Assembly: GCA_905221605.1 (NCBI GenBank)
Contig: CAJNDS010000735.1
Span: 442,001 to 506,000 of the forward strand
Direction: 5' to 3'
From: Symbiodinium natans
Taxonomy: Eukaryota; Sar; Dinophyceae; Suessiales; Symbiodiniaceae
DNA length: 64,000 nt
The position numbers and the translations under genes are program-made. A model generated the notes under the pieces. The model was given only the letters and a program-made list of their open reading frames with translations, had not been told where the DNA came from and did not search any database. Positions 9,791 to 20,284 of the stretch are shown here, piece by piece; within the stretch, counting starts at the first letter, position 1; the number at the start of each line of letters is the position of its first letter.

Positions 9791-9969
9791 CTGGGATGCA
9801 TAACTCTTCCCCCCTATGCGTCCAATCCTAACAAACAGGGGCACCCTATCGATTCTGGGTTTAGGGGGGGCTTTAGGGTATAGGGCTTTGGGGCTTATGG
9901 CTTAAAAAGGCTAAAAGGGGTCACTAGGCAACCTAGTCCTGATCCTGACCCGAGATTCAACATTCTCCG

Positions 9970-9990
9970 TTATATATATATATATATACG

Positions 9991-10022
<32 letters not shown>

Positions 10023-10031
10023 TTTTTTTTT
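9970..10031. repeat. TA microsatellite
   Basis: Alternating TA with CG and CA interruptions, followed by poly-T. Confidence 0.9.
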
Positions 10032-10462
10032 CGTTGTTTAACATAAATGGTTGTCCAAAGGAAGGCTTAAGTCTGCGTAGCAGTCGACCAAACGGCTCCT
10101 GCCTCTTTTGGAGCAGCATACTAGAGCCGCCCATTGCTGGTTTTTAGGGCTTCGGGGAGCCATTGCAGCTTTAGGGGTTTAGGGGTTTAGGGTTGATTCG
10201 GGCTTAGGGGAGCCTTCAGGTAAAAGCTAAACCCAGGAAAGCCCCGGAAAACCGGTGTTTGGGGCTAAGGGGTTGTCGTTTTCGGGTTCAGGAGGGGCGC
10301 CAGGATGCCGTGCGAAACTGGCGTAGCACTACATGTCCCAGGACGCCAATCGGTAATACTATATCCCCCCTTGGGGTTTTTTGTTTGTTTTTGTTTGTCC
10401 AAAACCCACGAGGCTACTAAAAACCTTATTTCTATTAAGGTTCTAAGGGGAGTATAGAATAT

Positions 10463-10570
10463 GGGGGTCGGAATCATTTCTAGTATGATTCCCTTAGGGT
10501 CCCTGTACAACTATACCATAATCACCCCCCAAGACCCCAGTTTTTTTATTCAGGCCCCTATATTGCCTTC
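10463..10570. mobile_element. Family H palindromic-derived element
   Basis: GGGTCGGAATCATTTCTAG start, TATGATTCCCTTAGGGTCCC core and AGGCCCCTATATTGCC end. Related sequences lie at 20770, 25936, 38298, 40386 and 51536. Confidence 0.55.
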
Positions 10571-10691
10571 ATCCCTCCTTTGGTTCTGGGTTTCTCTACT
10601 TAGAAAGAGAGACTGGGGTTCAAATCAGTTCGGTGTTTTTCGGCGCTAAGCCCAGGCGTCAGGGGCTTGCATATGAAGTAATAAACTCAAG

Positions 10692-10844
10692 GGTTCACAA
10701 GCTCGGGTGCTGGGGACTATCCTCAACAACAAAAACCGCAATTCCCGCATGCTCGCAGAACGCGTGATGAGCTTCCTCCGTGAGTCAGAGCTTGAGCGGG
10801 CGCGGCTTTGGCATCAAATGTCAGTGCCTCGCTCGGACATATAG
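10692..10844 (+). CDS. candidate coding exon, likely terminal
   Basis: An open frame of 50 codons to a TAG with strongly protein-like composition (ARVLGTILNNKNRNSRMLAE, then RVMSFLRESELERARLWHQ). No telomere array interrupts it. The acceptor is uncertain (TTCACAAG| or CTCAAG|). Helical, basic/acidic; family not recognised. Confidence 0.45.
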   Translation, partial: GSQARVLGTILNNKNRNSRMLAERVMSFLRESELERARLWHQMSVPRSDI

Positions 10845-11270
10845 ACTGTTTAAGTTGCAGTTGAGATCGTTCGTGATAAGGCCCTAAACCACTTGGCGTG
10901 GGCACACCGTTGTGGAGTTATCTCCAGTCTCATCATGTCGACTATGGTTTGCATCCCCGGCTATGGCTTGTGTTAGTTCTCGGGCTACTTGTGAGCACAA
11001 GGGTTTCGTGCCCATGGGACTGGGTCTGATGTCAGTCTGGGGTGTACTTGGGCTCGTGCTGTCATAGTGTGGCACCTGTCTTTTAACCACAAACCCTAAA
11101 CCCTAAAAGCTCCTCCTGTATTTCTGGTGCTTTTTGTGACTTGCACCCCGATAATTCAACCTTGACCCCGAAACCCTAAACCTCGCGCAAGTGCGCCGCG
11201 CCCTGCACTTTACTCATATATCTCATATGGAGAGGTAGAAAGGTCTAAGACCGTTTTTGTTTTTGAGCAG
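10845..11270. other. unique sequence
   Basis: Minus frames occur but none is convincing. Short CCCTAAA pieces lie at 11090 and 11170. Confidence 0.35.
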
Positions 11271-11298
11271 GGCGGGGGGGCGGGGGGGCGGGGGGGCA

Positions 11299-11343
<45 letters not shown>
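11271..11343. repeat. poly-G tract
   Basis: G runs with C interruptions, then over 40 uninterrupted G. Length may be unreliable in assembly. Confidence 0.9.
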
Positions 11344-11345
<2 letters not shown>

Positions 11346-11790
11346 GGGGAGGCTTAGCGTTCTGCCAGGTGTTGTTCCCAAGATTCATCCAAGATGAGGA
11401 GGAGGACGCTGACAAGAAGATGCCACCAGCCCTTCATGAGAGCGAGCGCGAGCGATGCGTTTCAGGGTTCCGGATTTGTTTTGGGTTTCGAGTATGCTAA
11501 ACCTGGGATGTGTTACGTACACGAGTTTTTGATTTTGGGGTGTTGGAAACGGAAAGTGCAGGATATTATCTGAAGGTTGCAAGCAGAGCAGTTTTGCTTG
11601 GGAAGGGGTGGAGATCTCTTCGACCCGGCTTTACATTTAGTCACCCATGAACTTGAATTTCAAAGTCGTCACCTCAGCAGAAAGAAGGTTGCATACCAGG
11701 GGAGGGGGGGGGGGGGGGGGGCGGAAAAATACTTTAGCGGTAGGAGTCCACTCAGAGTTCAGAACTCCCAAACCTTGTTCGAAAAAAGAA

Positions 11791-11866
11791 GGTAAACCCT
11801 AAACCCTAAACCCTAAACCCTAAACCCTAAACCCTAGACCATAAACCCTAAACCCTAAACCCAACA
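11791..11866. repeat. interstitial telomere-type array, CCCTAAA (about 10 units)
   Basis: CCCTAAA with a few point variants. Confidence 0.9.
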
Positions 11867-11871
11867 CTGAG

Positions 11872-11953
11872 GACACTGACGGAGGCTCGCATGTATGCCT
11901 TGGATATCCGCCTGGACACCTTAGAGGCGCGGCGGATTTTGGCTTCAGCTAGG
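11872..11953 (+). CDS. candidate exon encoding a helical segment
   Basis: ACTGAG| opens about 27 codons (TLTEARMYALDIRLDTLEAR, then RILASA) to GCTAGG|GCTTAGGG, which would be a GC donor at the first base of the array. The island has CCCTAAA on the left and TTTAGGG on the right. Heptad-like composition; function unknown. Confidence 0.45.
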
Positions 11954-12030
11954 GCTTAGGGTTTAGGGTTTAGGGTTTAGGGTTTAGGGTTTAGGGTTTA
12001 GGGTTTAGGGTTTAGGGTTTAGGGTTTAGG
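11954..12030. repeat. interstitial telomere-type array, TTTAGGG (11 units)
   Basis: Perfect TTTAGGG heptamers. Confidence 0.92.
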
Positions 12031-12149
12031 GGACTAGATTTTTCGGGGGCCCGCATTCCTTCTGTTATTCACAAACAGTCTACTGTTGGGGTTCTAAGTT
12101 CATTTAAAGATTGCCGACATTCTGAGGGACTGTTGCCGGGTTCCTGGGC

Positions 12150-12290
12150 TGCTTGTCTCCCTTTTGTCTCCCTTTTGTCTCCCATTTGTCTCCCTTTGTC
12201 TCCCTTCATGTGTGTGGCTTTGCCGGGTTGCTGTGCTCCTCGCCTCCCTTTGGCTCCCTTCGTGTCCCGTTGTCTCCCGTCGTCTCCACT
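12150..12290. repeat. 11-mer minisatellite TTTTGTCTCCC and derivatives
   Basis: Tandem TGTCTCCCTTT units, decaying into CGTCTCC repeats by 12290. Frames across it are repeat-driven. Confidence 0.75.
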
Positions 12291-12790
12291 GTTTCTTTGA
12301 TGCGCCTGTTTGGGGTCTTCGGTGGTGTAATTTGGTTCGGTTCCCTTTTTGCCTATCTTGAACTCCCCCGATCTAGTTGGAGTTGAGGGTTGAGCAGTTC
12401 AGGGTTTAGGCCGGGGGGTGGGGGGAGGGTCGTTTCAGTGAGTTTTGGGGTACAGGGGTCTTGGGGGATACTGGTTGCTGAGGTTGGGTGTTGCAGTTCA
12501 CGACTCTGACGTTCGAGTACGGGGTTTGGAGATTTTGCGCTGCCCTAGATCCCGAGATGCAGGCAAGGTACACCTAGAGTAACGTATATATTCTTACACA
12601 ATGAATTGAACTTAGATAGACACCCAAAACCCGAAAGCCCTCTTGAAGGGTTAAGGGCATACCGCAGGCCTCCTTAGGTAAGCCCTGTAGTCACAGGGGT
12701 AGGGGGTAGTTGTTCGAAAAAACACCTATCCCCTAAACTTACCGTAAAGGTAGGTTCTCTGTTTCGTAACGATTCGCCTCTTAAGGGGCT
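12291..12790. other. unique sequence, no gene recognised
   Basis: G-rich decayed repeats near 12390-12440, then unique sequence to the CCCTAAA array at 12790. Confidence 0.4.
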
Positions 12791-12995
12791 CTTAAACCCT
12801 AAACCCTAAACCCTAAGCCCTAAACCCTAAACCCTAAACCCTAAGCCCTAGAGCTCCCCTCTTTCCCCCCCGTTTTGGCCACTCCGGTTCGCTGCACTGC
12901 TGGAGCCTGTCTCTTCTTGATGCGGTTTAGGGTTTAGGGTTTAGGGTTTAGGGTTTAGGGTTTAGGGTTTAGGGTTTAGGGTTTAGGGTTTAGGC
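12791..12995. repeat. CCCTAAA array, short island, TTTAGGG array
   Basis: CCCTAAA at 12791-12850 and TTTAGGG at 12925-12995 bracket a 75-bp pyrimidine-rich island ending GATGCG|GTTTAGGG. The island has the exon-like polarity but no clear frame. Confidence 0.75.
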
Positions 12996-13035
12996 TTCTG
13001 ACTGAGGGTTTTGAAAGGCCGCCCGAAAAAAGCAG

Positions 13036-13185
13036 AAACCCAAGCATGAGACCCTGAAGCCTGAAGACGGAAATCCGAAGACTGAGTTTGACGGGTTATG
13101 TGTCTCAACAGCCAGCACCATGCACAGCTCAGCTACCAAAGAAGGCAGAACAGACCCGAAACCCAAGTTCCAGACTAAACCCTAA
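13036..13185 (+). CDS. candidate coding exon, Lys/Pro/Thr-rich
   Basis: AAAAGCAG| opens 49 codons to TAA in phase 0 (KPKHETLKPEDGNPK, then TEFDGLCVSTASTMHSSATK). The last few residues come from a CCCTAAA unit, so the true end is probably earlier. Unknown protein. Confidence 0.38.
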   Translation, partial: KPKHETLKPEDGNPKTEFDGLCVSTASTMHSSATKEGRTDPKPKFQTKP

Positions 13186-13660
13186 TTCCGACCTAAACCC
13201 TGAACCCTGAACCAACCCTAAACCCTAAACCCTAAACCCTGAACCCTAAACCCTGAACCCTAAACCCTAAACCCTAAACCCAAAAGGCCCCGGAGGCCCG
13301 AAGACTTGAGGTTTGGGCTTTGGTGTTTAGGGTTCGGGGTTCGGGGATCAGGGGTCCGACAACCTCTCCCCCAAGGCAGCTAAGGGGTACAAACCCTAAA
13401 CCCTAAACCCTAAACCCTAAACCCTATACCAATTTCTATGACCCCCCCCCCCCCCGCCCCAGCAAACCCTAGCGGCCATGCCATACTCAGCCCTAGAAAG
13501 CCCGAGTTTCGAGAACCTGGAACCCTAAACCCTAAACCCTAAAGCCGACAACCTCATCTGCGCGAAGGAAGCAGCTCAAACTCGACTGCCGGAAGCCCTA
13601 AACCCTGAACCTGGAGCCCGAGTCCCGCATAAACCCTAAACCCTAAACCCTAAACTCAGG
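13186..13660. repeat. cluster of CCCTAAA arrays with short islands
   Basis: Arrays at 13200-13282, 13391-13428, 13522-13545, 13597-13612 and 13630-13655. The 13550-13600 island is open (DNLICAKEAAQTRLPEA) and may be a small exon. Confidence 0.6.
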
Positions 13661-13736
13661 GTGGCATCATCCGGCTGCTGGCCCGAGATCCCCAGTGCAT
13701 GCCGAAGCCACGGCCACTCTGAAATTCCTTGGGGGC
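13661..13736 (+). pseudogene. armadillo-like exon fragment with an apparent 1-nt frame change
   Basis: One frame reads GGIIRLLARDPQ. The next, shifted by one base, reads VHAEATATLKFLGG. Together they resemble one armadillo repeat (helix, turn, then a helix with AxxxLxxL). This is either a broken exon, a sequencing error or coincidence. Confidence 0.25.
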
Positions 13737-14287
13737 GTTTAGGGTTTAAGGGTTTAGGATTTAGGGTTTATGGTTTGAGGATTTAGGGTGGCGGGGTTTG
13801 GGGGTTTCAGGGTTTAGGGGTTTAGGGGTTTGGGGGTTTAAGGCTTTAGGGGTTTAGGGTTGAGGGGTTTGGGGGTTTTGGGGTTTCGAGGCTTAGGGTT
13901 TAGGTAATTTAGGGCAATTTACTGCATGGAACCTAACCAACTCCTAAACCCTAGATGGTCCGTCCTCCACATGTTTGTTCCTTTGCAGATTTAGAGCCCT
14001 AAACCCTAAACCCTAAACCCTAAACCCTAACCCTGAACCCTGAACCCTGAACCCTAAGCCCCAAAGCAAGCCATCCTGCCGAAACCCTAAACCCCAAACC
14101 CTAAACCCCTAACCCCTAAACCCTAAACCCCAAATCCTAAACCCCAAACCCCAAACCTTAAACCCCAAACCCTAAACCCTAAACCCCATACCTGGGCCCG
14201 AACTCTCGGAGAGAACGGGATGGACGCACGGCTTCCGGGAAGGATGTAGGGTTCAGGGTTTAGGGCTTAGGGTTTAGGGTTTAGGGT
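13737..14287. repeat. degenerate TTTAGGG block, then CCCTAAA block
   Basis: 13737-13915 decayed TTTAGGG/TTTGGGG, 14000-14190 CCCTAAA/CCCCAAA, 14247-14287 TTTAGGG, with a short island at 14195-14245. Confidence 0.75.
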
Positions 14288-14419
14288 AGTTGCGGTTTGT
14301 AGACAAGACCTTTGCACGACTTTTTGTTGAAAGCAGTATTCGGGAAGCCTGTTCTGCAAGTAAGGCCCTCTTGCAATGTGTTCCTTTTTGGTTTCTTAGG
14401 CTTCCAAGGTCTAGCGCTG

Positions 14420-14660
14420 GCCTCGCCCCAAACCCGAAACCCTGAACCCTCAACCCTAAATTCGAAACCCTAAACCCTGAACCCTGAACCTTAAACTTAC
14501 CCAAAACCCTAAACCCCAAATTACTGCTCTTTTCTCTTCGGACAAAGCAGGCGGCGGCGCACCATAAAATCCTGTGGCTAGGGAGGCAGGCTCTGACAAA
14601 ATAGCACCAACAAAATGAGGGTATGCTGTTTAGGGTTTAGGGTTTAGGGTTTAGGGATAC
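14420..14660. repeat. CCCTAAA array, open island, TTTAGGG array
   Basis: Degenerate CCCTAAA/CCCTGAA at 14420-14518 and TTTAGGG at 14629-14658. The island between has a weak frame (TKQAAAHHKILWLGRQALTK). Confidence 0.55.
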
Positions 14661-15480
14661 GGGGGGGGACCAGGGGGACCCCAGTTGTTCTTGAGGAACC
14701 TTTCAAGACAAGGGTGTTAGATTTCGGGCTCGAGGTAATGGGAATTCGGGTTTTTGGTCGCCGTTACACTACTATTTCCTTCAGAACCCCCCCCAACAAA
14801 AATGAAAGATAAACACCCCTATATCCCTATATTGCCCTTAGAAGGACGATTATTGTTTAGTTTTTGGGGTTCTTAAGCTATTGGTAGTACAGGGTTGTAG
14901 GCTGTGGCATGGCTCCGAGGTTTGCATCAAGGTCTTAAGACTTTTCACGCGCCTGAGCATAAGGGCTTCTCCTTGCAGGCCTTGTCATATAGGGTTTAGG
15001 GTTTAGGGATTAGGGTTTAGGGTTTAGGGTTGAGCTTCAGGGATTTTGGACTTGGGGTTGAGTGGCGCTGAGAGGGGCTTATCACCCGAGGCGACGGTAC
15101 ACCCGCCGCGTGCAAGACGATCCAGATGTCGACTTATGCCACACGGCGATATTGGGAGTTTAGGGTTTAGGGTTTAGGGGTAAGGGTGGCCCGTTGAGGA
15201 TCTCTGCAAATTGTTTATAGCATTGTCACGCACAACGTGCCTATTCTGGGAGATACCCATATCACATCGTGGCAGATGCCAAAATCATGTCGACATCTTC
15301 GTGTCTTCTGTGTAAACCTTAAACTTAAACCCTAACCCCTAAACCCTAAACCCTAAACCCTACCAAGCAGGTAATTTGAGGGCTCGGCTTCTGTTGAGTC
15401 TTTCTCTGGCAGGCTCTGCACCCTTCTACTCTTGAAGGCGCCTTCCCCCCCCCCCCCCCCGCCCCCTCGAAACCCTAAAC
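14661..15480. other. mixed unique sequence and short arrays
   Basis: Short TTTAGGG blocks at 14990 and 15157, a CCCTAAA block at 15318, poly-C at 15446. 14780-14835 resembles part of family H (CCCTATATTGCCC). A frame at 15090-15160 (RGDGTPAACKTIQMSTYA) is a weak exon candidate. Confidence 0.4.
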
Positions 15481-15894
15481 CCCATTCCCCAACTGGCCAC
15501 CATGGGCTGAGCATCAGAAATTGGGTTGTTGGACCTCATGCGCGGTGCCAAGGGGTTTAGGGCTTTGGGTGGGTGGGGGTGGGGGGGTTGGGGTTTAGTG
15601 TTTAGGGTTTAGGGTTCAGGGTTTCGGGTTACATGTGTTTAGTTTCGAGGGCTTGGGACGCGGCAGTCCCTCAAGATAAGTGGTGCTTGCAAACCGGGAG
15701 AGTTTCGGGTGCAGGGTTTACGAATCAGGCTCAAGTGTGGTTCCTTTAGTTTGGGGCTGAACGAACTTGTATGAGAACCCCACAAAGCCTAGAAACCTCT
15801 TACAGGGTTTAGGGTTTCATGTTGTGCCTACAGCTGCTCCTAAGGGCTTTGTGTTATACAGGATCAGCAGCTCAAGGTTAGACATGCCTAGCTG

Positions 15895-16310
15895 CCTGAA
15901 TCCTGGGTACATGAGACAGCCTGGGCGCGCGAGGCGTCGCCAATCGCAGCCCTAGCCCGCAGCAAGGGAAGCGCCACACCGCCTCAGGCGCGACCCTAAA
16001 CCCCCCGAACCATGAAGTGTACAATGCACCAGCCGTTTCAGGTGGTTGTACTGCCTTTGCTGGTGGGGTGTGAGGTTAGGTTATGGCTCGGTGTGAGCCA
16101 AGGGGCCAAGGGGGCACCCTTCCTGCGAATCCGATCCTGAATGCTCGAAGACTGTCCTGGCTAGCAAAAACTCCTCACCCCTTCAACCCCTAACCCTAAA
16201 CCCTAAACCCTAAACCCTAAACCCTAGAGAAACTTGCATCAGGCGTCGTCAACCGCAGTCCTAGCCCGCTGCAGATGCAAGGGAAGCGCAACACTGCATC
16301 AGGCTCGACC
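15895..16310. repeat. diverged direct repeat
   Basis: A segment of about 70 bp at 15917-15990 (GGCGTCGCCAATCGCAGCCC) recurs at 16239-16310 (GGCGTCGTCAACCGCAGTCC), about 310 bp apart. A CCCTAAA array (16188-16225) sits just before the second copy. Confidence 0.6.
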
Positions 16311-16533
16311 CTACTTGGGGAGGTTCAGGATACTTATAACCCAATTATACCCCACTAAGTAGGGTTTAGGGTTTAGGGTTTAGGGTTTAGGGTGTAGGGT
16401 TTAGGGTTTAGGGTTTAGGGTTTAGGGTTTAGGGTTTAGGGTTTAGGGTTTACCCCAATGGGGAGGTAAAAATTGGGTTATAAGTACAGTGAGAATTGGG
16501 TCACTAAGTACCATGAACCTCCAAGTACGCCCC
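16308..16533. mobile_element. Family B element split at its centre by TTTAGGG
   Basis: Left ACTTGGGGAGGTTCAGG and right CATGAACCTCCAAGTACG are inverted ends. Inner arms AACCCAATTATACCCC pair with the right side. A 13-unit TTTAGGG array (16363-16452) occupies the symmetry centre. Confidence 0.75.
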
Positions 16534-16574
16534 GGCCTTCCAAATTTAGTTTTGGCTCGGGGGCGTCCTGAATT

Positions 16575-16675
16575 GGGATGTTCCCCCTCATACTACTGTT
16601 ACAGTCATGAATAGGGATTTTCATAGGGGTACTAGAATCCCTATCAAGGACTGTTAGTCTAAGGGGGAACATCCC
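16575..16675. mobile_element. Family G palindromic MITE-like element
   Basis: GGGATGTTCCCCCTCATACT at left and GGGGGAACATCCC at right, with arms AATAGGGATT and AATCCCTATCAAGGAC. Related copies lie at 36992, 60482, 62947 and 63392. Confidence 0.72.
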
Positions 16676-16685
16676 CAGTCCTGAA

Positions 16686-16815
16686 CTATAAGGAAGGTCT
16701 AGGATCCTTTAGTGATGACTTGTTTTTGCACTTCAGGGGCCCTTTGTACTTCGTAACCTGCTCACCAAGTCTACGTATGGCTTGTAGGGTTTGGGCTTTG
16801 CAGTGATGAAGCTTG
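16686..16815 (-). CDS. candidate terminal exon, minus strand
   Basis: Minus frame ending at a TAG near 16686 with basic composition (HCKAQTLQAIRRLGEQVTKY, then KGPLKCKNKSSLKDPR). An acceptor such as CCATTCAAG| would start it near 16815. Helical, Lys-rich C-terminus; unknown. Confidence 0.38.
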
Positions 16816-16974
16816 AATGGAGGGTTAAGGGTTCGGAGGGTTAAGGGTTCGGCGGGTCGCGAAAGTAACCTACATACCGTTACATACCCTGAGCAGAAGA
16901 ACATCTACCGTGAAACAAGGTAGATTGCACATATCCGTCTTTGAAGAGTCAAAAGGCTACTCTAGGCTTCATGT

Positions 16975-17240
16975 TCCCTAAACCCTGAACCCTTTAGACC
17001 CTATAAAACCCTAGACCGGCACTAAACCCTAAACCCTAAACCCTAAACCCTAGACGCTCAGAGGTTCCAGTTTGGGGTTCAGCGCGCACTCCCCAGGCGA
17101 AGAGGGTGACTGCGCCACCCACGCCTCCGTGCCAGAGACCCCAGTGTGGCAGCACCGTCGCAGTGTGTTTAGGGTTTAGGGTTTAAGGCTTAGGGCTTAG
17201 GGTCTAGGGTTTAGGGTTTAGGGTTTAGGGTTTAGGGTGA
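16975..17240. repeat. CCCTAAA array, open island, TTTAGGG array
   Basis: CCCTAAA-type repeats 16975-17055, island 17056-17163 with an open frame (AHSPGEEGDCATHASVPETP), TTTAGGG 17165-17238. The polarity matches other exon islands. Confidence 0.6.
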
Positions 17241-17629
17241 TTGGTTTCGGGTCTCGGGTTGGCATGCAAGCAAAGTCGAGTGGACTACTGGCCGGGCCCT
17301 AAATTATCATGCCACACGCAAGAACTGACTGAGGTGTACTTCTTTGTTTTTTCTCGGGTACCCAGGCTACTCTGGGAAGAGCCGAAGACGAAGCCGAGGC
17401 TTGAGGTCAAGGGTCAAAAGTAAGTACAAAGCCGGCAAGGAGACGAACAAGGGCACAGCGGACGTATTGGTTCCGCAGAAGCAGTAGCGCATTCTTGTCA
17501 CCGGTGTTGAAAGAAGGTCGTCGATCGCTTGTGTACTTCGTGACACAAAAAGCATGGCTTCATCAAGAGGATCTGCAGGCTGTTTCTGGAGGACCCGAAG
17601 CCCTAAAAGCCAAAACCTTAAACCCTTAG
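17241..17629 (+). CDS. candidate two-exon gene fragment
   Basis: Exon 1 (17241-17419) reads VDYWPGPKLSCHTQELTEVY and then FFVFSRVPRLLWEEPKTKP. It ends at AAAA|GTAAGTAC, a textbook donor. An intron of 59 nt ends TTCCGCAG|, and exon 2 (17479-17629) continues in phase (SAFLSPVLKEGRRSLVYFVT, then QKAWLHQEDLQAVSGGPEA) to a stop. The last residues come from a CCCTAAA-like unit, so the real end may be earlier. Family unknown; the intron is short. Confidence 0.48.
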
Positions 17630-17635
17630 GTCATC

Positions 17636-17721
17636 CGAAGGATGGGCCCTTAATCTGGGTGCCTTGTGATATAACCCTTATCTACACTATACATACTAAC
17701 GGCCCATACTTCGGATCCCTT
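17636..17721. mobile_element. Family P palindromic element
   Basis: CCGAAGGATGGGCCCTTAA at left pairs with CGGCCCATACTTCGG at right. Confidence 0.55.
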
Positions 17722-17734
17722 TATATATGCCTTG

Positions 17735-17805
17735 GTTTAGGGTTTAAGGTTTAGGGTTTAGGGTGTAGGGTTTAGGGTTTAGGGTTTAGGTTTTAGGGTA
17801 AGGGA
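17735..17805. repeat. TTTAGGG array
   Basis: Eight to nine units with small variants. Confidence 0.85.
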
Positions 17806-17919
17806 CCACAGGAAGGGCCCATGGTTCCAACCTTATAACCCTGTTACATCCATCGAGGTCTCCGTCCTCCAGCCCTGAGCCACGGCAGCTCCACGGCAAA
17901 AAGTTGTACTGCACATAGC

Positions 17920-18000
17920 ATGTATGTGTATATATGTATATATATATATGTACGTATATATTCATATGCAGATATGTATACATATATACATATATACATA
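17920..18000. repeat. TA/CATA microsatellite, left of element L
   Basis: TATATG and TACATA repeats, continued at 18329-18541 on the other side of the element. Confidence 0.85.
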
Positions 18001-18328
18001 TACCTGGACCTCCCAAACGGCAGAAATTTCTGTTGTTTCAAGAAAAAACTGTTTTTCGGGCCAAGTTGAGGAAAAAATGCTCAGCGACATTTTTCACATT
18101 TCAGCACTTTTGTTGCTGCTGATGGTTTTGGCGGCGGCGTTATTTGCCGTTCAACAGGCGTTATTTGGCGTTCTAAAGGCGTTATTTCCCGTTCGTCGGC
18201 ACTTGCTGTTTTTGCTCAAAACCAAGACGATCTTTTTTCTCGAAAAACGCGTTTTTCCAAAGCAACGACTGAATTTTCATTACTTTCAAGCAACGGCGGA
18301 AATTTTTGTTCCTGGGGAGGTCCAGGTA
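18001..18328. mobile_element. Family L foldback element inserted in TA microsatellite
   Basis: Ends TACCTGGACCTCCCAAACGG and GGGGAGGTCCAGGTA are inverted, with AGAAATTTCTG and GGAAATTTTTGTTCC inside. The 328-bp element has no evident gene. TA/CATA repeat flanks both ends, suggesting insertion into the microsatellite. Confidence 0.7.
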
Positions 18329-18504
18329 TGTATATATATATATATATATACCACGCATTGTATACATACACATATATGTGTATATTCCTACGTGTATATA
18401 TATATATATATACATACACACATGTGTATATATATATATATATATATACATACATGTATGTATATATATATATGCATGTATAAGTATATTTATACATATA
18501 TGTA

Positions 18505-18536
<32 letters not shown>

Positions 18537-18541
18537 CGTGT
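18329..18541. repeat. TA/CATA microsatellite, right of element L
   Basis: Long TATA/TACATA tract. The Tyr/Ile frames on both strands are repeat translations. Confidence 0.9.
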
Positions 18542-18960
18542 GTCTGTTTGTATATGCTCATCGGACATTTAGGTTTCTCTTTGGCATGTGCCTTTGGGGC
18601 AATTGAATGTCGAACATTATAATTAAAGGCCTCGGGAGGCACCACTATTATTTTGTTATTTGATATCCTTTATGTATGTGTATTTCTATATGTACATAGT
18701 TTGCTTTAGAGCATATACACTTAGATTAAAGGTTTACATGCAGATTTCTGGGCCTGAAACCTTTGGGTTTTAGGGCTCTGGCTTAAGGATTTGGGGTGTA
18801 GGGTTTAGGGTTTAGGCTCAAGCTCGGAGTGTTCTGCAGGGCTCTGTGGGCCCCGGTATATGACGTAGCAGCACTTCGTCCACCCTGGCGAAGGCCCCTG
18901 CAACTTCCGACGCTGGACCAGGCCGATGGTGCTTGGTTTTTGTTTGCGCAGTGGAGCCTA
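18542..18960. other. unique sequence
   Basis: AT-rich up to 18760. A short TTTAGGG block lies near 18800. A weak open frame at 18870-18955 (SSTSSTLAKAPATSDAGPG) precedes the next array. Confidence 0.35.
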
Positions 18961-18962
18961 GT

Positions 18963-19055
18963 GGGGTTTAGGGTTTTAGGGTTTTAGGGTTTTAGGGTTT
19001 TAGGGTTTTAGGGTTTTAGGGTTTTAGGGTTTTAGGGTTTTAGGGTTTAGGGTTT
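18963..19055. repeat. TTTTAGGG octamer array
   Basis: About ten tandem GGGTTTTA octamers ending in two heptamers: a homogenised variant of the telomere unit. Confidence 0.92.
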
Positions 19056-19414
19056 AGGTTTGCAAAACATGGCTCACCCAAACTGGACTGGATCAACTAG
19101 GGTGTAGGGTGGGTCTACCCCACTGTTTGAGGCCTAATCCACTGGCCTTTGTGCAGAGGAAGCGCCGTTGGCCCCGCCATAGGCCATGGCCATGTATCTT
19201 CACGACCCCCGCCTCTCAGGTAGAGTTTAGGGCTGCAACCAAAGGCTCAATCGAACGGTAGTTGCGAGAAGGTATCTGCATTCCCCAGACAGGGAGCCAG
19301 CACTCAACCCGAAAAACAGTATACACTTTCCCTCTACAAGCCCTAAACCAGCAAGCCCTTAAACCCAAAAAACCCTAAACCCTAAACCCTAGACCCTAAA
19401 CCTCGATATCAAAG

Positions 19415-19483
19415 AGGCCAAGCCAGGATCGCGTGATTCGAAGCTGAGGGAGCTCCTGCTGCGGCAGCAGGAGACCCTTCTGG
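19415..19483 (+). CDS. candidate exon encoding a coiled-coil segment
   Basis: ATCAAAG| opens to AKPGSRDSKLRELLLRQQET and ends CTTCTGG|GCTTAGGGG, a GC donor at the array start. CCCTAAA lies on the left, TTTAGGG on the right. Leu/Glu/Arg heptads. A small CTGCTGCGGCAGCAG hairpin lies in the coding sequence. Confidence 0.42.
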
Positions 19484-19785
19484 GCTTAGGGGTTTAGGGT
19501 TTAGGGTTTCGGGACCCTGCTCAACCGAGGGGGGCGGGGGGGGGGGGGTGTCGGTGTTTTAGTCATGGGTTTAGGCTCTGGGTTCTATAGCCTACGTAGG
19601 CTTTAGGGTTAAGGGTTTTCGCTAAAGTTCATATTGTGCAGTGTGAAATTGATTTCCGACGGTTCTTGATTCACGGAATCGGGTGGGAGTCTAGGGCAGA
19701 AGAACATCCGCCCATGACTCGCACATATCCAGCCCTCAATCCAGGAAGTGCCCATCTGCTCAGCCCAAACCGGTTGTAAGCCTTA

Positions 19786-19901
19786 CTTGGAGGTTGACGG
19801 TTAGTTAGAAGTAGGGTTGTCAGTAGCCTGAACGAGGCTATAAATACAGCTACTGTGCTTATAACCCTCCTGTTTTGCTACCCGTGAACCTCCAAGTAAG
19901 C
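19786..19901. mobile_element. Family B palindromic MITE-like element
   Basis: TTACTTGGAGGTTGACGG at left and CCCGTGAACCTCCAAGTAA at right are inverted. Its inner arms include GAAGTAGGGTTG. Confidence 0.72.
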
Positions 19902-20098
19902 CTGGTTTAGGGTTCAGGGTTCATGAGGGTTTTGGGGTTCGGAGCGTCGCATTCCGACTAGGACCCCGAGTCCTTCTGGAAAGGCTTTGGCCAAGGCAGA
20001 CCCGAAGCCCACAGCCGTATAGCTCCCGAACTCCTGTAGCCATAAGTTTGAGTGTTTGGGCAGTTTGTAGGGTGTAGTGCCACCCTGCGCCCTCTCCC

Positions 20099-20100
20099 CG

Positions 20101-20143
<43 letters not shown>
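20099..20143. repeat. poly-C tract
   Basis: About 43 nearly uninterrupted C. The poly-Gly minus frames over it are artefacts. Confidence 0.92.
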
Positions 20144-20284
20144 ACCAAACTTCGGAGTCTTTGTCACTTTGAGGACCTGACTTGAGCTGTCGAGAAAGTC
20201 ACCTCGAATCTTTTGCTCTTGGGTAGTCTGTTTCCTGTACAAAGCTTATTACTAACCATTAGTTCCTCTAGGAAAGTGGACGTG

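Noticed and set aside
17786-18622. Tyr/Ile-rich frames up to 232 codons
   Set aside because: TA/CATA microsatellite translation around element L.
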